A stretch of 64,000 nt of DNA from Nepenthes gracilis (GCA_033239525.1 BSYO01000033.1:3029501-3093500); one strand, 5' to 3'; positions 37,013 through 49,280 are shown, counted from the first letter of the stretch. Program-made: numbers and translations. Notes: generated by a model from the letters alone, not told the origin.

Positions 37013-39514
37013 TATAAGGCCCGAGTATTTGGATTATGATAATTTTTACTAATTAAACTAATATAATTAAAATTACGATTAAAAGATATACAAAATTGGG
37101 TCAAAATTTAATATTAGACCGGATATGTGTCAAGTGGAGTGGCACTTAAGGGGGGCCCGACCCACGCTTGAGCACCAAAACCAGAACCTTGACACTCGAG
37201 TCTTGCTTAAATTATACTCTAACACTGATTCCAATGAGCTTGGGGCTCGACTCACACTCGAGTCATGCTCGAGCTCAGATTTTCGTAGGGATGTTGCTCG
37301 ATGCATGCTTGACTAATGCTCAAACACTAGGCTATCATGAAAAGTTATCCAAACTCATTTTCAATCATTTTCTTGCTGTGGTTTATAGAGAAAAGAAAGA
37401 AAGTCCGGGAAAAGAGAGGAGAAGAGAGAAGGCTTGAGGAGGTTCAATCTAAGTAATTTAAGGCTAGAATTTGGTAAATTCGGAGAAAAGTTTGATGCAC
37501 TATATACTCTCCTTTCTTTGTTGCTGTTCTCTTTCACCTCTCATGAGTAATTCTCATTCCATTACTCAATTATATTGTTATTTCAAAATTATACTAATTG
37601 TGCTAAAAATGCATGTTTATTTTCCATAATTTTACAATAAATTTTTATAAGAAAGTATGCTTAAATCATAAATAGCCTACGATGTGTTGAATTTTGCAGG
37701 TAAGCTCCATGCATATTTTGATTTTGAGTTATATGATTCTTCAATATTTGAATTTTATATATAAAATCTTGTATGTCTAGAAATTTGAATTAAGTTCTCT
37801 GCATGTGTTGAAATTTCTCTTGAAATACCCTACATGTGCACTATATAGACAAATATTACAGAAATTCTTATTATGTTTTTTATTCTTGTATTTTTACTAT
37901 ATATATTTGCATTATCGTGACTAAATTCGTGAGTAATGGGTTGACACACTCAGAAATTATTGAATATATAATCTATAATTCAATAGAAAAGTGGTATACT
38001 AATTGATTTCTTATGCTAAAATCTGCATTTAAATTGATTGCTACATAATTGCTGAAATTTTACTATTTTCCACTACTTTATTGATTTTTACTTGCCTTAA
38101 ATTCGTATATTGGCTTGCATGGATAATAAACTATTAAATTCATACCTTATTTAAATTGAAGAAGGTATACAATTTAAGCTCCAAGGTCTGAAAAATTGAT
38201 ATATATACTGAATTATGTAATATATAAAATTTCTGCATTTAATTTCAAATTCAGTATTTCATACTTTCAAATTATTAAATTATGGTGAAAAATTCTACAA
38301 TAAATTATGAATTATAAATATTTTTTTATGAGTAAGAAAATTAAGAAGATCTAAGAAAAAATATAAAATTTTTATAAAAATAAAAAATTGGACCAAAGAT
38401 TATTTAGCGGATAGTATATTTTAGTATACTTTAATATATTATAATGGTATATCAATATCTAATCCTATTATCCACGAGGTTAAGAAGTAGCGTTTGGTCC
38501 CGTCTATAAAGTTATATGTAGATGGCTCATATCTAGATCTTAAATAAGAGTATACAACCTTTGGTCGTGTAAAAATATACACAATTCAAATTTTAATTGT
38601 TCACTCTTTTAACCGATAAGGCCTATTAGCCCTGGTCTCTAAAGAAAATAAGATTTTAACCATATTTTGATAATGAAAAGGTAATAAGATAATATGATAA
38701 AATTTAAGAATGTTATTATAAAAATTTCTCTGCACAAGATTCATACATTTACATCCGATCATATTCTATATTCCATCTGACATATTTTATATGCAAGTAT
38801 ACATATTCATTGACATATTATATACCTTATTAAATTTTTGACTCACTCTTTTATTATTTTACTAATCATCTCAGATAAAATGTATGAATATTTGCCTGAC
38901 GAGCAAGAATAAAGGTTGAAGAGCTGTAGTTTATATTTCTAGAAATGTTTAATATTATTATTATGTTTTCAGATATCATTTAATGTGTCGATATACTGTA
39001 TTTTAGTTTAATACAGTTTATGACAATGAATTGCAATGTATTTGGCTTTCGAATAGTGTTTAGAAGTTTAAGTGTTATTTTATGGCGTTCGGTGTTAGTT
39101 GATATAGTGTAGTATGTACTGACAGTTCATGAAATGTGTTGGTTAATGTATTTAATGTTGATACCTATTTGAAGTCGGCACGCAAATCTAAAGTTAGATT
39201 GTTGGTTATTGGACATGTAGATGTTGATTTCAATAATGTATTAGTGGTTTGTCGATATATATATTTGCTGCCCAGCAGCAGCATTTATACCTAATGTTGC
39301 ATATTTCATTTCTCAAATTAAGTATTTGAAAGCATATTTCCTTGCATATGGTCTAACATCACGTATCTAGGTCTTATATTTAATATAATATTTATGTGTG
39401 AGGTCAAGGTATTAACGTAGAATTTACGTCTGAATTATAAAAGAAAGGAATAATTAGTTATGAAATGATAAATGAAACAAGAATAAATCTTAAATCAATA
39501 TTTGGGACGTGACA
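37013..39514 (+). mobile_element. Solo LTR, 2.5 kb, with target-site duplication
   Basis: It begins TATAAGGCCCGAGTATTTGG and ends ATTTGGGACGTGACA, the usual start and end style of plant Tekay/Del LTRs (the first TG has become TA). The flanks GATAT (37008-37012) and AATAT (39515-39519) are a 5-bp target duplication with one change. Joining the flanks gives a sequence that matches the duplicated copy at 36760-36800. No internal domain is present, so it is a solo LTR left by LTR-LTR recombination. The ORF at 37125-37437 lies inside it and is not a gene. Confidence 0.8.
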
Positions 39515-39660
39515 AATATCTTGTTTTAAATTGTTACTATAAAATCCTTCCTAATTAGGTATCTCTCTAGGATATTATATCAGTTGTTCTGGAATACTCT
39601 TTAAAACTCAGGACACCAGCCTTAAATCTGGTAATTTATATCTAGCTCTATGGGCTCTCC

Positions 39661-39903
39661 GGAACTGGATTGAGGCGGCGTCCTTCTCCCCTGTGAATAA
39701 GAACCGTCATTCTCTTAATATGGGTCGTTGGATGTAAAATCTGACGGTTACGTGTTTTGAATGATTAAATTTAAAATCGAACAGCCCACGTTATATTATT
39801 CATTCAAAACGTGTGGACAGTCGGATTTTACATTCGACAGTTCAAATAAGGAAAAGGACGATCCTTCTCCACAAGGGAGAAGGACGTCCCCCGGATCCCT
39901 CCG
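39661..39903. mobile_element. Foldback/MITE-like inverted repeat
   Basis: The left arm (39661-39766) and right arm (39798-39903) are imperfect reverse complements over about 105 bp, with a 31-bp loop. Landmarks pair in order: GGCGTCCTTCTCCC with GGGAGAAGGACGTC, GTTGGATGTAAAATC with GATTTTACATTCGAC, and CGTGTTTTGAATGA with TCATTCAAAACGTG. No coding potential is present. It could be a MITE or foldback element; as RNA it would form a long hairpin. I did not identify the target duplication. Confidence 0.8.
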
Positions 39904-40805
39904 AAACTATCCTCTGGAGTTCCTTTGTAGAAACTTGGCTTTCACTGCCTTCTCTTAGAGCCTATTCTTGCCTTCATCGCATTTCCCCTGTCTCTTTGCA
40001 TAGGTTCCCCTTTTATACAGGAGAGCTTGGGAAATCTCGAGAACGAGGCGACCATTTCATTGGAATTAAGGGTGGCAGCTTCTTACAGGACAATAGTCTA
40101 GCCCGGTGGATTGTAAGTAGATAGGTGACAGGTGCTATAGCCAAAGATTGGACGAAGGACCTTTCGCCACCTTGTTCTTTTCAGTGCTTGCCAAGTACAT
40201 GTGACATTTTCGGTGCAGTCCTGACACATGTCCCACTCTTTCGTTGGGCGACACGCTGCATTGTGCATGGCAAGGTTTCCGCTGTGACATTGCAGGGACC
40301 CATTCTTCATGCGAGATGGATCCAGTACCCAGCAATTAGCCATTCCTATCAATGGTTTGATGGTTTGATCTTCATAGCTAGGATTGCTTTCCTGGGCCTT
40401 TTGGCTTGATCTTAAATTTTGATTTATGGGGCCAAACTTTTGAGTCTATCTCTTTTTCTATCCTTTTAAGTTGAGTCTTCGTTTTTTCATTCGAGTCTTC
40501 ACATTTTTTTTTTAACTGGACACTAACTCTTTTTCCTTTTTTTTTTTTTGGCATATCCTGCCGGTTACTTTTTATATTTTACGAAATGTGGGTAACTTTT
40601 AAGTCATATAAGGCTTTTATATCCAAAGACAAACAAAAATAGAAGTACTTGCTATCATTAATTGATATATAAATTGTGTCTCGTCATAAGTATTTCTTTT
40701 ATCGTCTGAAAAAAGAAAAAGTTGAAAGACAGACAGCTCCAAGATGTTTCGACATTGTCGGCCTTGACATTGGCACAGTCTTTTACGATGACCTGTTTGT
40801 TCTTC
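39904..40805. other. Spacer, possibly with an LTR fragment
   Basis: TTCCCCTTTTATACAGGAGAGCTTGGGA at 40007-40034 looks like the TATA region of a Tat-type LTR, and the following 380 bp is GC-richer than its surroundings. Short frames on both strands there have no recognisable family. No gene is called. Confidence 0.35.
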
Positions 40806-42113
40806 TTAAAGTAGACAAAATTGTACGGAGGAGTCGGAGAGACTGGGGCTGAGATCATGAGCGGCGGTAGGGTCGAAGATGTCCGGCAGCTGCAGGTTTT
40901 CATGGACCCGTCGGCATGGATTTGTTGTGTATAGGTCGTCGTTTTCTGGCTTTGCTGTAATCCATCATTAAGAAATCCAACGTCTCTTTCTCCTCCAAGC
41001 TCCTTCTTCTCTCCCTCTTTTCTCTTCTTTGCATCCTCAGCCTATCTGAAAATACTTTTTTCCCCCAAAAAATTAGATTAGTTTAATAGAGATTGATTAA
41101 TGTATACTTGTTAACTAAGATTGAAAACGGAGACCAAATATTGATCAATGTTTTTCCTTGTTTTCATGGTGCTTGGAGATTGTTGCAGAAAAAATCCTAA
41201 CCATGCAAAAAAAAAAAAAAAAAAAGTCGATAAATAAACTTTTGCTATGTATAAAGTTTGAAAAAGGGTCATATGTTTTTTAGCTATATTATATGATATT
41301 TTATACTGTATTATGAAAAATACTATTTATATGATTTGAATATATAAATATTAAGTCACCTAATAATAATTTTATTATTATATCATAACTTAACTTCTAG
41401 AGCTTCTAATATTTTAGTTAAATTGATAAATATTACACAATTTTGTTTGATAGTATTTTTTGCTTCATAACAAAAATCATACAGATATACATTATTTTTA
41501 ATATTTTAAATATTATTGATTATCATATTATATTATAGCAGCTCTATCTTTAAATAAAAGTCTCCCATTTTGGGGCTTCTAAAGTTTAAGTTAAGATGAT
41601 GAAGATGGCACAACTTTATTTGATAGACACACATTGTTTCAACGACTCAAACCATAATAACTATATTATATTGTGAAGACTTTATAGTTTCCAATATTTA
41701 AGTTAAAACAAGAAAGGTCACGAAACTTCATCCAATGGGTTTGTTGATTAGTAGCCAAAACCACGCAGACATACGAAACCTTAGAAAGTGTTAATTACAA
41801 GATAAATCACCTTTAAATGCGTAATTCCCCATGTAAGAACTACGGCAGTGCTGACATATCATTCCTCCGCTTGCCGGTTGCATCTTTCCATCCTCCATAA
41901 CTTCAAGCTTCCTCGGCAGTGCTGGAATATCACGACATCCGACAACATCGGCTGCCAAATGAAATGCTACTACAAACTCAAGATTTATATGCAGATCAGG
42001 AGGGGAAGAATGAGAGTATGGAAAGCGAAATTCATACCTTGGTGAGAGGCGGAGGATGTAAAAAGAAGACAGAGGCAAACACAGAGAGTAGTGATGGTAA
42101 GAATGAGCTCCAT
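40806..42113 (-). CDS. Possible small secreted Cys-containing protein, three exons, family not recognised
   Basis: Exon 1 (42113-42038) starts MELILTITTLCVCLCLLFTS, a clear signal peptide, ending SASHQ and a phase-1 donor CAAG|GTATGA. Exon 2 (41951-41811), after TTTGGCAG, gives VGCRDIPALPRKLEV and GGMICQHCRSSYMGNYAFK, then AAAG|GTGATT. A candidate exon 3 (40954-40806), after GATTACAG, keeps phase and gives NPCRRVHENLQLPDIFDP and a stop, for 121 residues. Another long frame across exon 3 (TPPYNFVYFKKNK) would be read if an unseen exon lies between, so the 3' end is uncertain. Mature Cys residues include a CxxC. I do not recognise the family; a pollen Ole e 1-type or other small secreted protein is only a guess. 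Exons 1 and 2 are well supported by splice sites and phase. Confidence 0.5.
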
Positions 42114-42171
42114 TTACACTTCGAAAGAACTTGCATGAGGGTTGTATTCTTCTGTAACAAACGGGGTTATC

Positions 42172-42183
42172 TTAATATATAGG
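42172..42183 (-). promoter_or_regulatory. TATA box of the small secreted-protein gene
   Basis: The minus strand reads CCCTATATATTAAGAT about 60-70 bp upstream of the ATG at 42113, a good plant TATA box and spacing. A CT/GA and GT/CA microsatellite (42252-42303) lies just upstream. Confidence 0.6.
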
Positions 42184-42251
42184 GAACCCATATCAACAAA
42201 GGGGAAAAGACATGCAGCCCTACAAATAGAGAGAGAATGAGACAACGAGGG

Positions 42252-42268
42252 CGTGTGTGTGTGTGTGC

Positions 42269-42303
<35 letters not shown>
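42252..42303. repeat. Compound microsatellite (GT)n(GA)n
   Basis: GTGTGTGTGTGTGTGCGT runs directly into about 16 GA units. It lies in the promoter region of the small secreted-protein gene. Confidence 0.9.
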
Positions 42304-42306
<3 letters not shown>

Positions 42307-42803
42307 GAACAAACACGAAACACAAAAAAATGTAGAGTTTCGAAAAAAGCAAGCACGAGAAATTCTAATAAATGCACTTCCTTTCTAGGAGTTGTCACAG
42401 CCTTTTGGATCGGTTTTGTCTTGCGTGAAGTCTACCATTTGTCCCAAGAGTATGTGAGTGAGTAGGACCCTCGGTTTCCATTTTGGTTCATTGTGGTAGT
42501 AACTATTTGGGACATTTTGGTTGATGAAAATAAGAAAATTAATAAAAATAAATAATATATTATTTAATTCAATATGTGAGAAATTTGAATATTGAATGTG
42601 GAAACAAGGTGGAGAGGTGGCTTAGTAGTCGGTGTTGGGTTGCAGGAGGTACTAAAGGTCGGCTAAGCAGGTTGGTGGCTGGGTGTGGTTATGACTAGTA
42701 ATTGATATTCTCAATTATTAATCAATAAATAAACTCATATTTTTATAAAATTGATTATTCTTATTCACTTCCTTCATAATTTTATGAATAAATCAAATAA
42801 TAT

Positions 42804-43773
42804 TGTTAATGTAAATATTAAATGGAGTATTTTTTAGGATATTACTTTTCTATTTTAGTTCTAAAATACTAATATTTTTCATGATCATATTAGCATTTTA
42901 TTAAATTTTCTACATATTAGGGAGTTTAAGATCTCTACAAGTACTTGATTGTATTCTTTGAAAAAAAATTCAACATAGTCACATTATATTATAACATGGT
43001 ATTAAAGTTGGCTCTAATGCTTTGAATTGTTTAAATATATTGCTCTTTATCTCGATCATAGAAATATATGACTATTTTTAGGTCATTGAAAACAATGGCC
43101 CTCTACCTTAACGTCATAATAGGCCGCTCTTTTTTTATCTTTAAAAATAATGATTTTTTATTTGGCTGTTAGAAAATATGATATTTTTTTATTTGATGGT
43201 GTTATCCATATTAAGTCTTTTATTATCCTACTTGTATGGTGGAAGTGATTTTTTACTTGTACATGTCTTTTCTTCATTGATGACAATGTAATAAACCCTT
43301 CCTTATTGTTGCAATAGACCACTTTATTTTTTATCATTAAAAAAAATGATTCTTTATTTGATCATTAAAAATTACAATCCTTCCATATTTGATAGTATTA
43401 TTCTTATTCAACCTTTTGTTATCTTGCATAAATGGTGGAAGTGATTTCTTGCTTTTACATGTTATCCATTATTGGTTTTTTCAATTAAATTTTTAATCAA
43501 CATCTTATCTCTCCATTCGTGATTTAGTTTCCAATCTCAATATAACTTTTAAAAAATCACCTTGATTTTAAGAGGGATATTAATGTAAACATCATATCAA
43601 AAATTCTTTATGATATTATTTCTTTCTATTAGGCCTAGAATATTATTATAATATTCTCAATGATCCCATTATCATTTTGTTACACTTTCTATATATTATA
43701 GAGTTTGGGGTCTATATAAATGTCCTTTTGTATTACTAAAAATAGTGCTGAATATGCATATTATTTGATGACA
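42804..43773 (+). mobile_element. TRIM-like miniature LTR retrotransposon
   Basis: Two diverged LTRs of about 195 bp (42804-42996 and 43578-43773) flank 581 bp. The left LTR begins TGTTAATGTAAA and ends ATAACA. A PBS, TGGTATTAAAG, follows at once (compare TGGTATCAGAGC, initiator-Met type). The right LTR, starting TATTAATGTAAACATC, is preceded by the polypurine tract AAGAGGGA. Both LTRs contain a TATA-like TCTATATAAATG or equivalent. AATAT flanks both sides (42799-42803 and 43773-43777, sharing the last A). The internal region has no coding capacity and contains a tandem duplication of about 190 bp. Size and structure fit a TRIM, a non-autonomous copia-like element. Confidence 0.8.
43085..43465. 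repeat. Tandem duplication, about 190 bp x 2, inside the TRIM
   Basis: The two copies (about 43085-43275 and 43276-43465) share AATAGRCCRCTYT, TTTTTTATC, AATGATT, TTTATTTG, GGTGGAAGTGATTT and TTACATGT in the same order. The divergence shows that the duplication is old. Confidence 0.7.
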
Positions 43774-44912
43774 ATATATGAATAAGGTAAAAATAAAATA
43801 AACAAAAATTAGCTTTTATAAGAGAGCAAGCAAAGAATAAGAACAATTAGCTTAGTTCATCGTAAAATATAGCATATATTTAATAGTATCTTGCTAGAAC
43901 TTAAGTCTTTTAATTGGACGTAACTTCTATAATTGAATTTGATACGCATGCCAAGTGTTACCGGTTCTTTAAATTTTTACCTAAAGAGGCCATGAGTGTC
44001 AGCAAGAATAAAATCCACCCTCAAGCAAGAACGAAATCCTCTTAAATATTATACTATCTTATATTTTTAAGAGTTAAAATTATCTAAATAATATGAGAGA
44101 CTAAAATAAAAATAAGATATTGTTTCCATCTCTATCATCTATTATTTTTAAAATAATCTTAACTATTAAAAAAAATAAAAAAGATTGATATTTGAAAAAT
44201 AAATTCTATTGACATTAACTCTCTATGAGTTTTTAACCTTAAAAATTCAGGCTATTTCACACCACCCAAACACGGAAAGATTCATGGGACGATCAGCAAC
44301 AGCCTGAATGTGTGTTTTCCACCACACCACATCATGACATTCAACAAAAGAAGGCAAAGTTAATTGATCCATCAAGTATCAAATAGGCAAGACCACGTAA
44401 TAAAGTATTAGCTTCATATATCATTATCCACCCCCCACTATACATAGATATTTTTTAATACCATAATATGTTATTATATTGATAATATATTGGCTGATAT
44501 ACCAAATATATTCCTTCCCATTACCTTCTCAAAAAAAAAAAAAAGTGTCTAATATAGATATATTTTATATGATATAACCTATAAGGATACCAATACTAAT
44601 ATTGTTATCCATGTTAAGGCTGTGGGTGTGCCCAAGAGAGCTTCCATGACAATAGTTTTCATGGCAGACAAATATGCTTGAAGCAATCAACAGATAAAAA
44701 CTTTGGAAACAAATAAAATCAATAAATGAGTAAAATTGATCCCATGGGATCTATCTAACAGACCCGGATTGCATCTCCATCTGACTGCTAAACCTACGAC
44801 ACAAGCCTCTGGGGAACAAGAAGGAAGAAAATAAGGCTAATGAATTACCTGTTAAAAGACTCATCATGTAAAAACTGTCATTTTTATGTATAAACCTATA
44901 TGAGAAGAAAGA
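43774..44912. other. Spacer downstream of the gar2-like gene
   Basis: AT-rich with no gene. The part next to 44912 should contain the 3' UTR and polyadenylation site of the gar2-like gene, which is transcribed leftward. Confidence 0.5.
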
Positions 44913-47900
44913 CTATCGAAATCTACAGCAGATGAGTGCCTGCATCCATCCTCTGTGCTTCCGGAGATGTCTCCGATCTGCCTTTGCCATTCTCACTGGA
45001 CTGCTATTCCATTCTGTCTGCAATCTGTGACAGCAAAAAGTACGGCAAAATGATGTTAAACTTGAAATGGGAAAATAAATCCAAGAACAACTAATTATAA
45101 AAGGAGGAAAAAAAATGGAGATCGAGTTCCATTGTTAATTACACAGGGAAGGCGAAGGAACGCGTGCTGCCTGCACTACTTTCTGAGCGAAGTGAGATGC
45201 TGCCAGAATATGCTATTGGCCCGGAGTAAGTTATCGATGAAGGGGGAGGAATTCCTTCGTCGTGCCTAGTCATAGTTTGAGCGTCCGGAGGTTTCTCACG
45301 GTCTATCTTTCTTGTCTTCTCGTATTCCTTTTGAGGAACGGAAGAGTTGAAGTCAAAAGTAATGGTTTTGGGCTCTGCCCTAGTAGTGTATGATGACCCA
45401 TTTGCATTGCTGCAATGAGCCGATTCTTGTGATTCAGAATGCTCTGAAGGAGGTGAGGCTGCTGCTTTGTTTGGACCCTGTAACACAGGACAGAGAAATC
45501 AATGCTAAATATTCAGCAACCAATTTATAATCCAAGACAAATTTTCGGTATATTACCTAGAAATGGTATTGTCAACTTAAGAAGTATGGAGACCAATAAT
45601 AGGGGATATGAACTTGACCTGATATTATGCTAACACCATTTTTTTTTTTTTTGGGTTTGAAAGGAGGATATGATGCATTGACAAAACATTAACTAAAATT
45701 GAATTATCTATAAATATGATAATATAATTAATTAATAGCACTATTATATATCAAATTATTAAAAAAAAAATACATATTTCTTATTTCATCATCTAAAAAA
45801 AATCACATCAAGAATTGATATACAAGTCAACCAATACAAAAAAATTTAGATAACAACACAGCTCACATAATGGGAAAAAAAAGATAAGCTTTAGGTTTTT
45901 AAGCAATTCTAAATTACCAAATGAATCCAATTTTCTTTTATTTATGTCAACAACACCATTTCTATGAACATTATAAAATAGTCTAACAAGTTCTAAAAAG
46001 AATTAATGAATTGAACATCCCACAAAAATTATAAAAAAAAAAAAAAGAAGTGCTGCTAGCAAGTGATACATGCCTGTGCGACCTTTATTTCGGCATCTCT
46101 CCAATCAACAATTGAAGGCTTAGGCATAGATTCTTCTGAACCCGACTTTTTCTCTAATAGAATACCATCAGCCTCGTCCCCATCATGTACATCAGCATCA
46201 CCATTCAGTTCATTCTTCGACATCAAACTAGATTTGCATGAATTAGAAGCACCCATTTCATTTCCTGCAGAAGAATTACCGTCTTCTGTATCATAAACAA
46301 AGTAGCTTGTTTCCATTTCGGCAGCCACACAGCGCCCCTCAAGAACAGATTCTTTCTCAGCTGAATCGTGTTTTGCCTCATTTACTCTCATCAAATCATC
46401 AGTTTCACAGTCATTATATGGATTCCGCCTGCCTAATGCTTCTTGATTTATACCATCCATCGCTGCTGAACCTCCATTGCTGCAGTGATGATTATCATCT
46501 TTATGACAATTGTCGTCTGTATCACCTTTTTCCATACTTTTATTGAATATCTCGTCTTTGGAAGGCACTGCCTCATCAATGCAGATGTCCTTCACAGATT
46601 GATATGAATTCTCTTTGTAACAAACAATTAACTCGGGCAATTCACATTCCATAACAACTTTATCACCATAGAATTTAGTTTCCTTTCCAAGCAAATTGTC
46701 ATTGCCGTTTGCATCAGCATTTATCATTGCTTCATTCCATGGAACATCACCATTGTTCATGTAAAATGGCAATGCGCCAGCATCTTTCTCAAATTCTTTC
46801 AGATCAAAGTTGTTGAAATTATCCTTCATGAACATATTCTCCGAGTTTGGTCCAGGAGTCTCGAATGGATCATCATCTGAATCAAAAGGGTTATAAGACT
46901 TCCGTGGTGGACTTGTATGGGAAAACCCGGGATCATTATCTGCAAACAAATTTAAGAAATCTGGATAAAAAGGCTAAAAATAGAATAATCTATTCCTTCT
47001 GCACTACAGAATCAATGCAAAAGGCATATGTTCAAAGTCAATACAAATAACAGGAGTACTTTGGTTTGAGTACTCAGCTATTCAAAATCAGTAACTTCAA
47101 AATTTTACCACTTTCCAGAATCAGAAATAATGATATAACATGATAAAACTGCAAAGAACATCATGTTAACTCCCAGATCTCTCATTAAATTACTCAAGAA
47201 GCTAGGCCCTGCCTGAGTTATTAGGATTTTCATTTGAAATAGGATCAAATTGAAAGGATTAATATTGAATACTCACAAGTGCCAAATTCATTCCTCTAAC
47301 AGCAGTTCAAATTAGAATGACGAGAATTACCAACACATTTTACCAAAAAGAAACAAGAAATACTAAGAAGTTCAAGTACAAGAAGCACAGAAGCAGAGGA
47401 CAAAACAGAGAATGTCAAATACCTATCTTCATTTTTACGAAGGTCTGGGATCACCGGCAGAAACTATCAAGCGGTTTCCATGAAAACATAGTTAAGCAGA
47501 CATGGAATCCTAGCAGATGCCAAATGTTGAAATCACCCACCTGTCAAAATTGATTATAAATTAGATTAATAATTAGCGTCATATTTCCAAAATTTCATAT
47601 TAGAAGAAAACTCCCTGCCAAAAGAATTTGGAAGGTCCCATATTCAAGTCTTAAGATCCAACATAAATAGTCTACCTAAGAATTATGGACTCAACAGAAG
47701 TGATATCTTTATCAATCACCACATAGGCGGCAACAACTCAAACAACAAATTAGAAACCCGAGCAACGATAAGAGTACCATAGTTCCTGAAGACTAAGAAC
47801 AGCTACGAAAACAGCAATACATTTTCGTAGGAGTAAAATGTTAAATTCATGAAGAACATAGGTTATACCATATAGACTAACAGAGAAAGCATAGAGATTA

Positions 47901-48059
47901 GAAAAAGAATATTGTCCTTGGAAGAAAACGCAACAAAGCAAGTGAGAGAAAGCTGGCAACAAAGATCCAAAAAATAATAGCAGAAACAAGCTATAGTTAC
48001 AGAATTTACCAACAATACGAAAGACAGAATTGCATACCACAAACAGGGAACAGATCCAT
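44913..48059 (-). CDS. gar2-like protein (plant '18S pre-ribosomal assembly protein gar2-related' family), four coding exons
   Basis: Proposed exons are 48059-48038 (MDLFPVC), 46939-46074, 45477-45143 and 45024-44913, giving 1,335 bp or 444 residues in a continuous frame. Exon 2 begins DNDPGFSHTSPPRKSYNPF and is acidic and Ser/Asn-rich, with little predicted structure. The C-terminus is the family signature: SGPIAYSGSISLRSESS, TRSFAFPVLQTEWNSSPV, then RMAKADRRHLRKHRGW and a Cys pair (ICCRFR). Plant members are annotated gar2-like by weak similarity to a yeast nucleolar protein; their biochemical role is not established. Exon 2 ends CAG|GCATGT, a GC donor; exon 3 ends CCTGT|GTAATT. The short first coding exon is the least certain part. 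A noncoding leader exon probably lies near 49005-49280. Confidence 0.85.
45478..46073 (-). other. GC-AG intron of the gar2-like gene
   Basis: The donor reads GCACAG|GCATGT and the acceptor GTTACAG|GGTCC. Only this junction joins AEIKVAQ to GPNKAAASPP without a frame change; the nearby GT (GCAT|GTATCA) would shift the frame. GC-AG introns are a small minority in plants. Confidence 0.7.
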
Positions 48060-49004
48060 CAAATTTCAAACAAATTTAAGCAGATGAATGAAGAACTAAT
48101 ATTCACCAAATTTACTGATCCATGCTTTCTAGTCTCCTCAATTTTAAAGTAAAAACTTCATGGCATAGAGGAGAAAGCAAGATACAAAAATGGGAACAAC
48201 TGAAGACCTGCTTTTTTTGGAGAATCAAGCAACTTTATGCTATGATTGTTTCATCCCACAGGCACAAGTCTCTGTCATTATCCCTAAAAGAAATCCACCA
48301 AGTTTAAGCTAAATCAAGCCCTCTGCCCCAATGGACAAAAGGAAATATCATGAATACTCCTTTTTCAATTTTTTTTTCATGGGTCAAAACCCAGATTCAG
48401 TACAGTTTTATTATGACTGCAGAGCTCTCACGATGGTCCTCAACACCATTATTTCTGAAATCAGAAATGTCCATTAAGGAGGACAGGACAAAAGCAAATT
48501 TTAGGTTACTGTGAAAAGCTTCCATATTCCTTTAACAGCTGGACTATAAGACAACAATTTTTCAGAGAATAAAAGACGGCAAACTAGAAAACACTACAGA
48601 TTCTGCCTTTATCAGTAATCCAGCCATCAATTTGTCAGGTTTTTTAGATCAGATCTAATCCACCAGAACAAGGGATTTTGCCCTTTTGTTTATGTGAGAG
48701 TAAAGCCACAAGGGGCACAACGTATTCTAAACCCAAAAAAGCAATATTAGGCCAAGTAAAACATTATATGAGGGGAAACAAAAGGCCTGCAGCAGATCCC
48801 AATTTCACTAGTCAAAAAACTAACAAAAAGAATAAAATCCAAAACAATAAAAAATGTTGTTTGAAGCAGAGAACGAAAGAAAGTACCCACGTACTAGAAA
48901 TAAATGGTTTCGTAAAGCAAACGTACCCTTTTACTGATATGTCAAATGCTACTGCCCCTTCTGCTTCTATGGCTGGAGGACTGAAGATCAATCGTCAGCC
49001 GATC

Positions 49005-49222
49005 ATACCTCAATAATTAAACAAATATCTTCTCAGAATGTGCATCACGCAAATTTGATTGAATGGTGGTGACAGATTAACAGGACGAACAAAACCAGAT
49101 GCGAAAGACAGGGTGGAGAGACAGAGAGAACCTTAATTAGAGAGAGACCTTCCGAGAAGAATTAATCAGTGCTGAAGTACCACGGCTATAATTTATTGAT
49201 CCCTAATCACTTTGAGAAGGCC

Positions 49223-49263
<41 letters not shown>

Positions 49264-49280
49264 AGGAATATATGAGAAAT
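49005..49280 (-). promoter_or_regulatory. Likely 5' leader exon region of the gar2-like gene with (CT)n tract
   Basis: About 1 kb upstream of the ATG the minus strand has a (GA)n tract of about 17 units (49226-49259). A pyrimidine-rich leader follows, then ATTGAG|GTATGATC at about 49006, a good donor. GA/CT tracts are frequent in plant 5' UTRs. The exact transcription start cannot be fixed from sequence. Confidence 0.45.

Noticed and set aside
42167..42465. Frames of Arg-Glu or Ser-Leu repeats
   Set aside because: They come from the (GA)n/(GT)n microsatellite in the promoter of the secreted-protein gene.
42804..43773. Cassandra-type TRIM
   Set aside because: No 5S rRNA-like promoter boxes are visible in the LTRs.
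46063..46546. Plus-strand frames over the gar2-like exon
   Set aside because: They lie opposite a spliced, phase-consistent gene with a conserved C-terminus.
47750..48069. Hydrophobic minus-strand frames resembling membrane segments
   Set aside because: They span the proposed first splice donor and intron of the gar2-like gene. The hydrophobicity follows from T-rich intron sequence.
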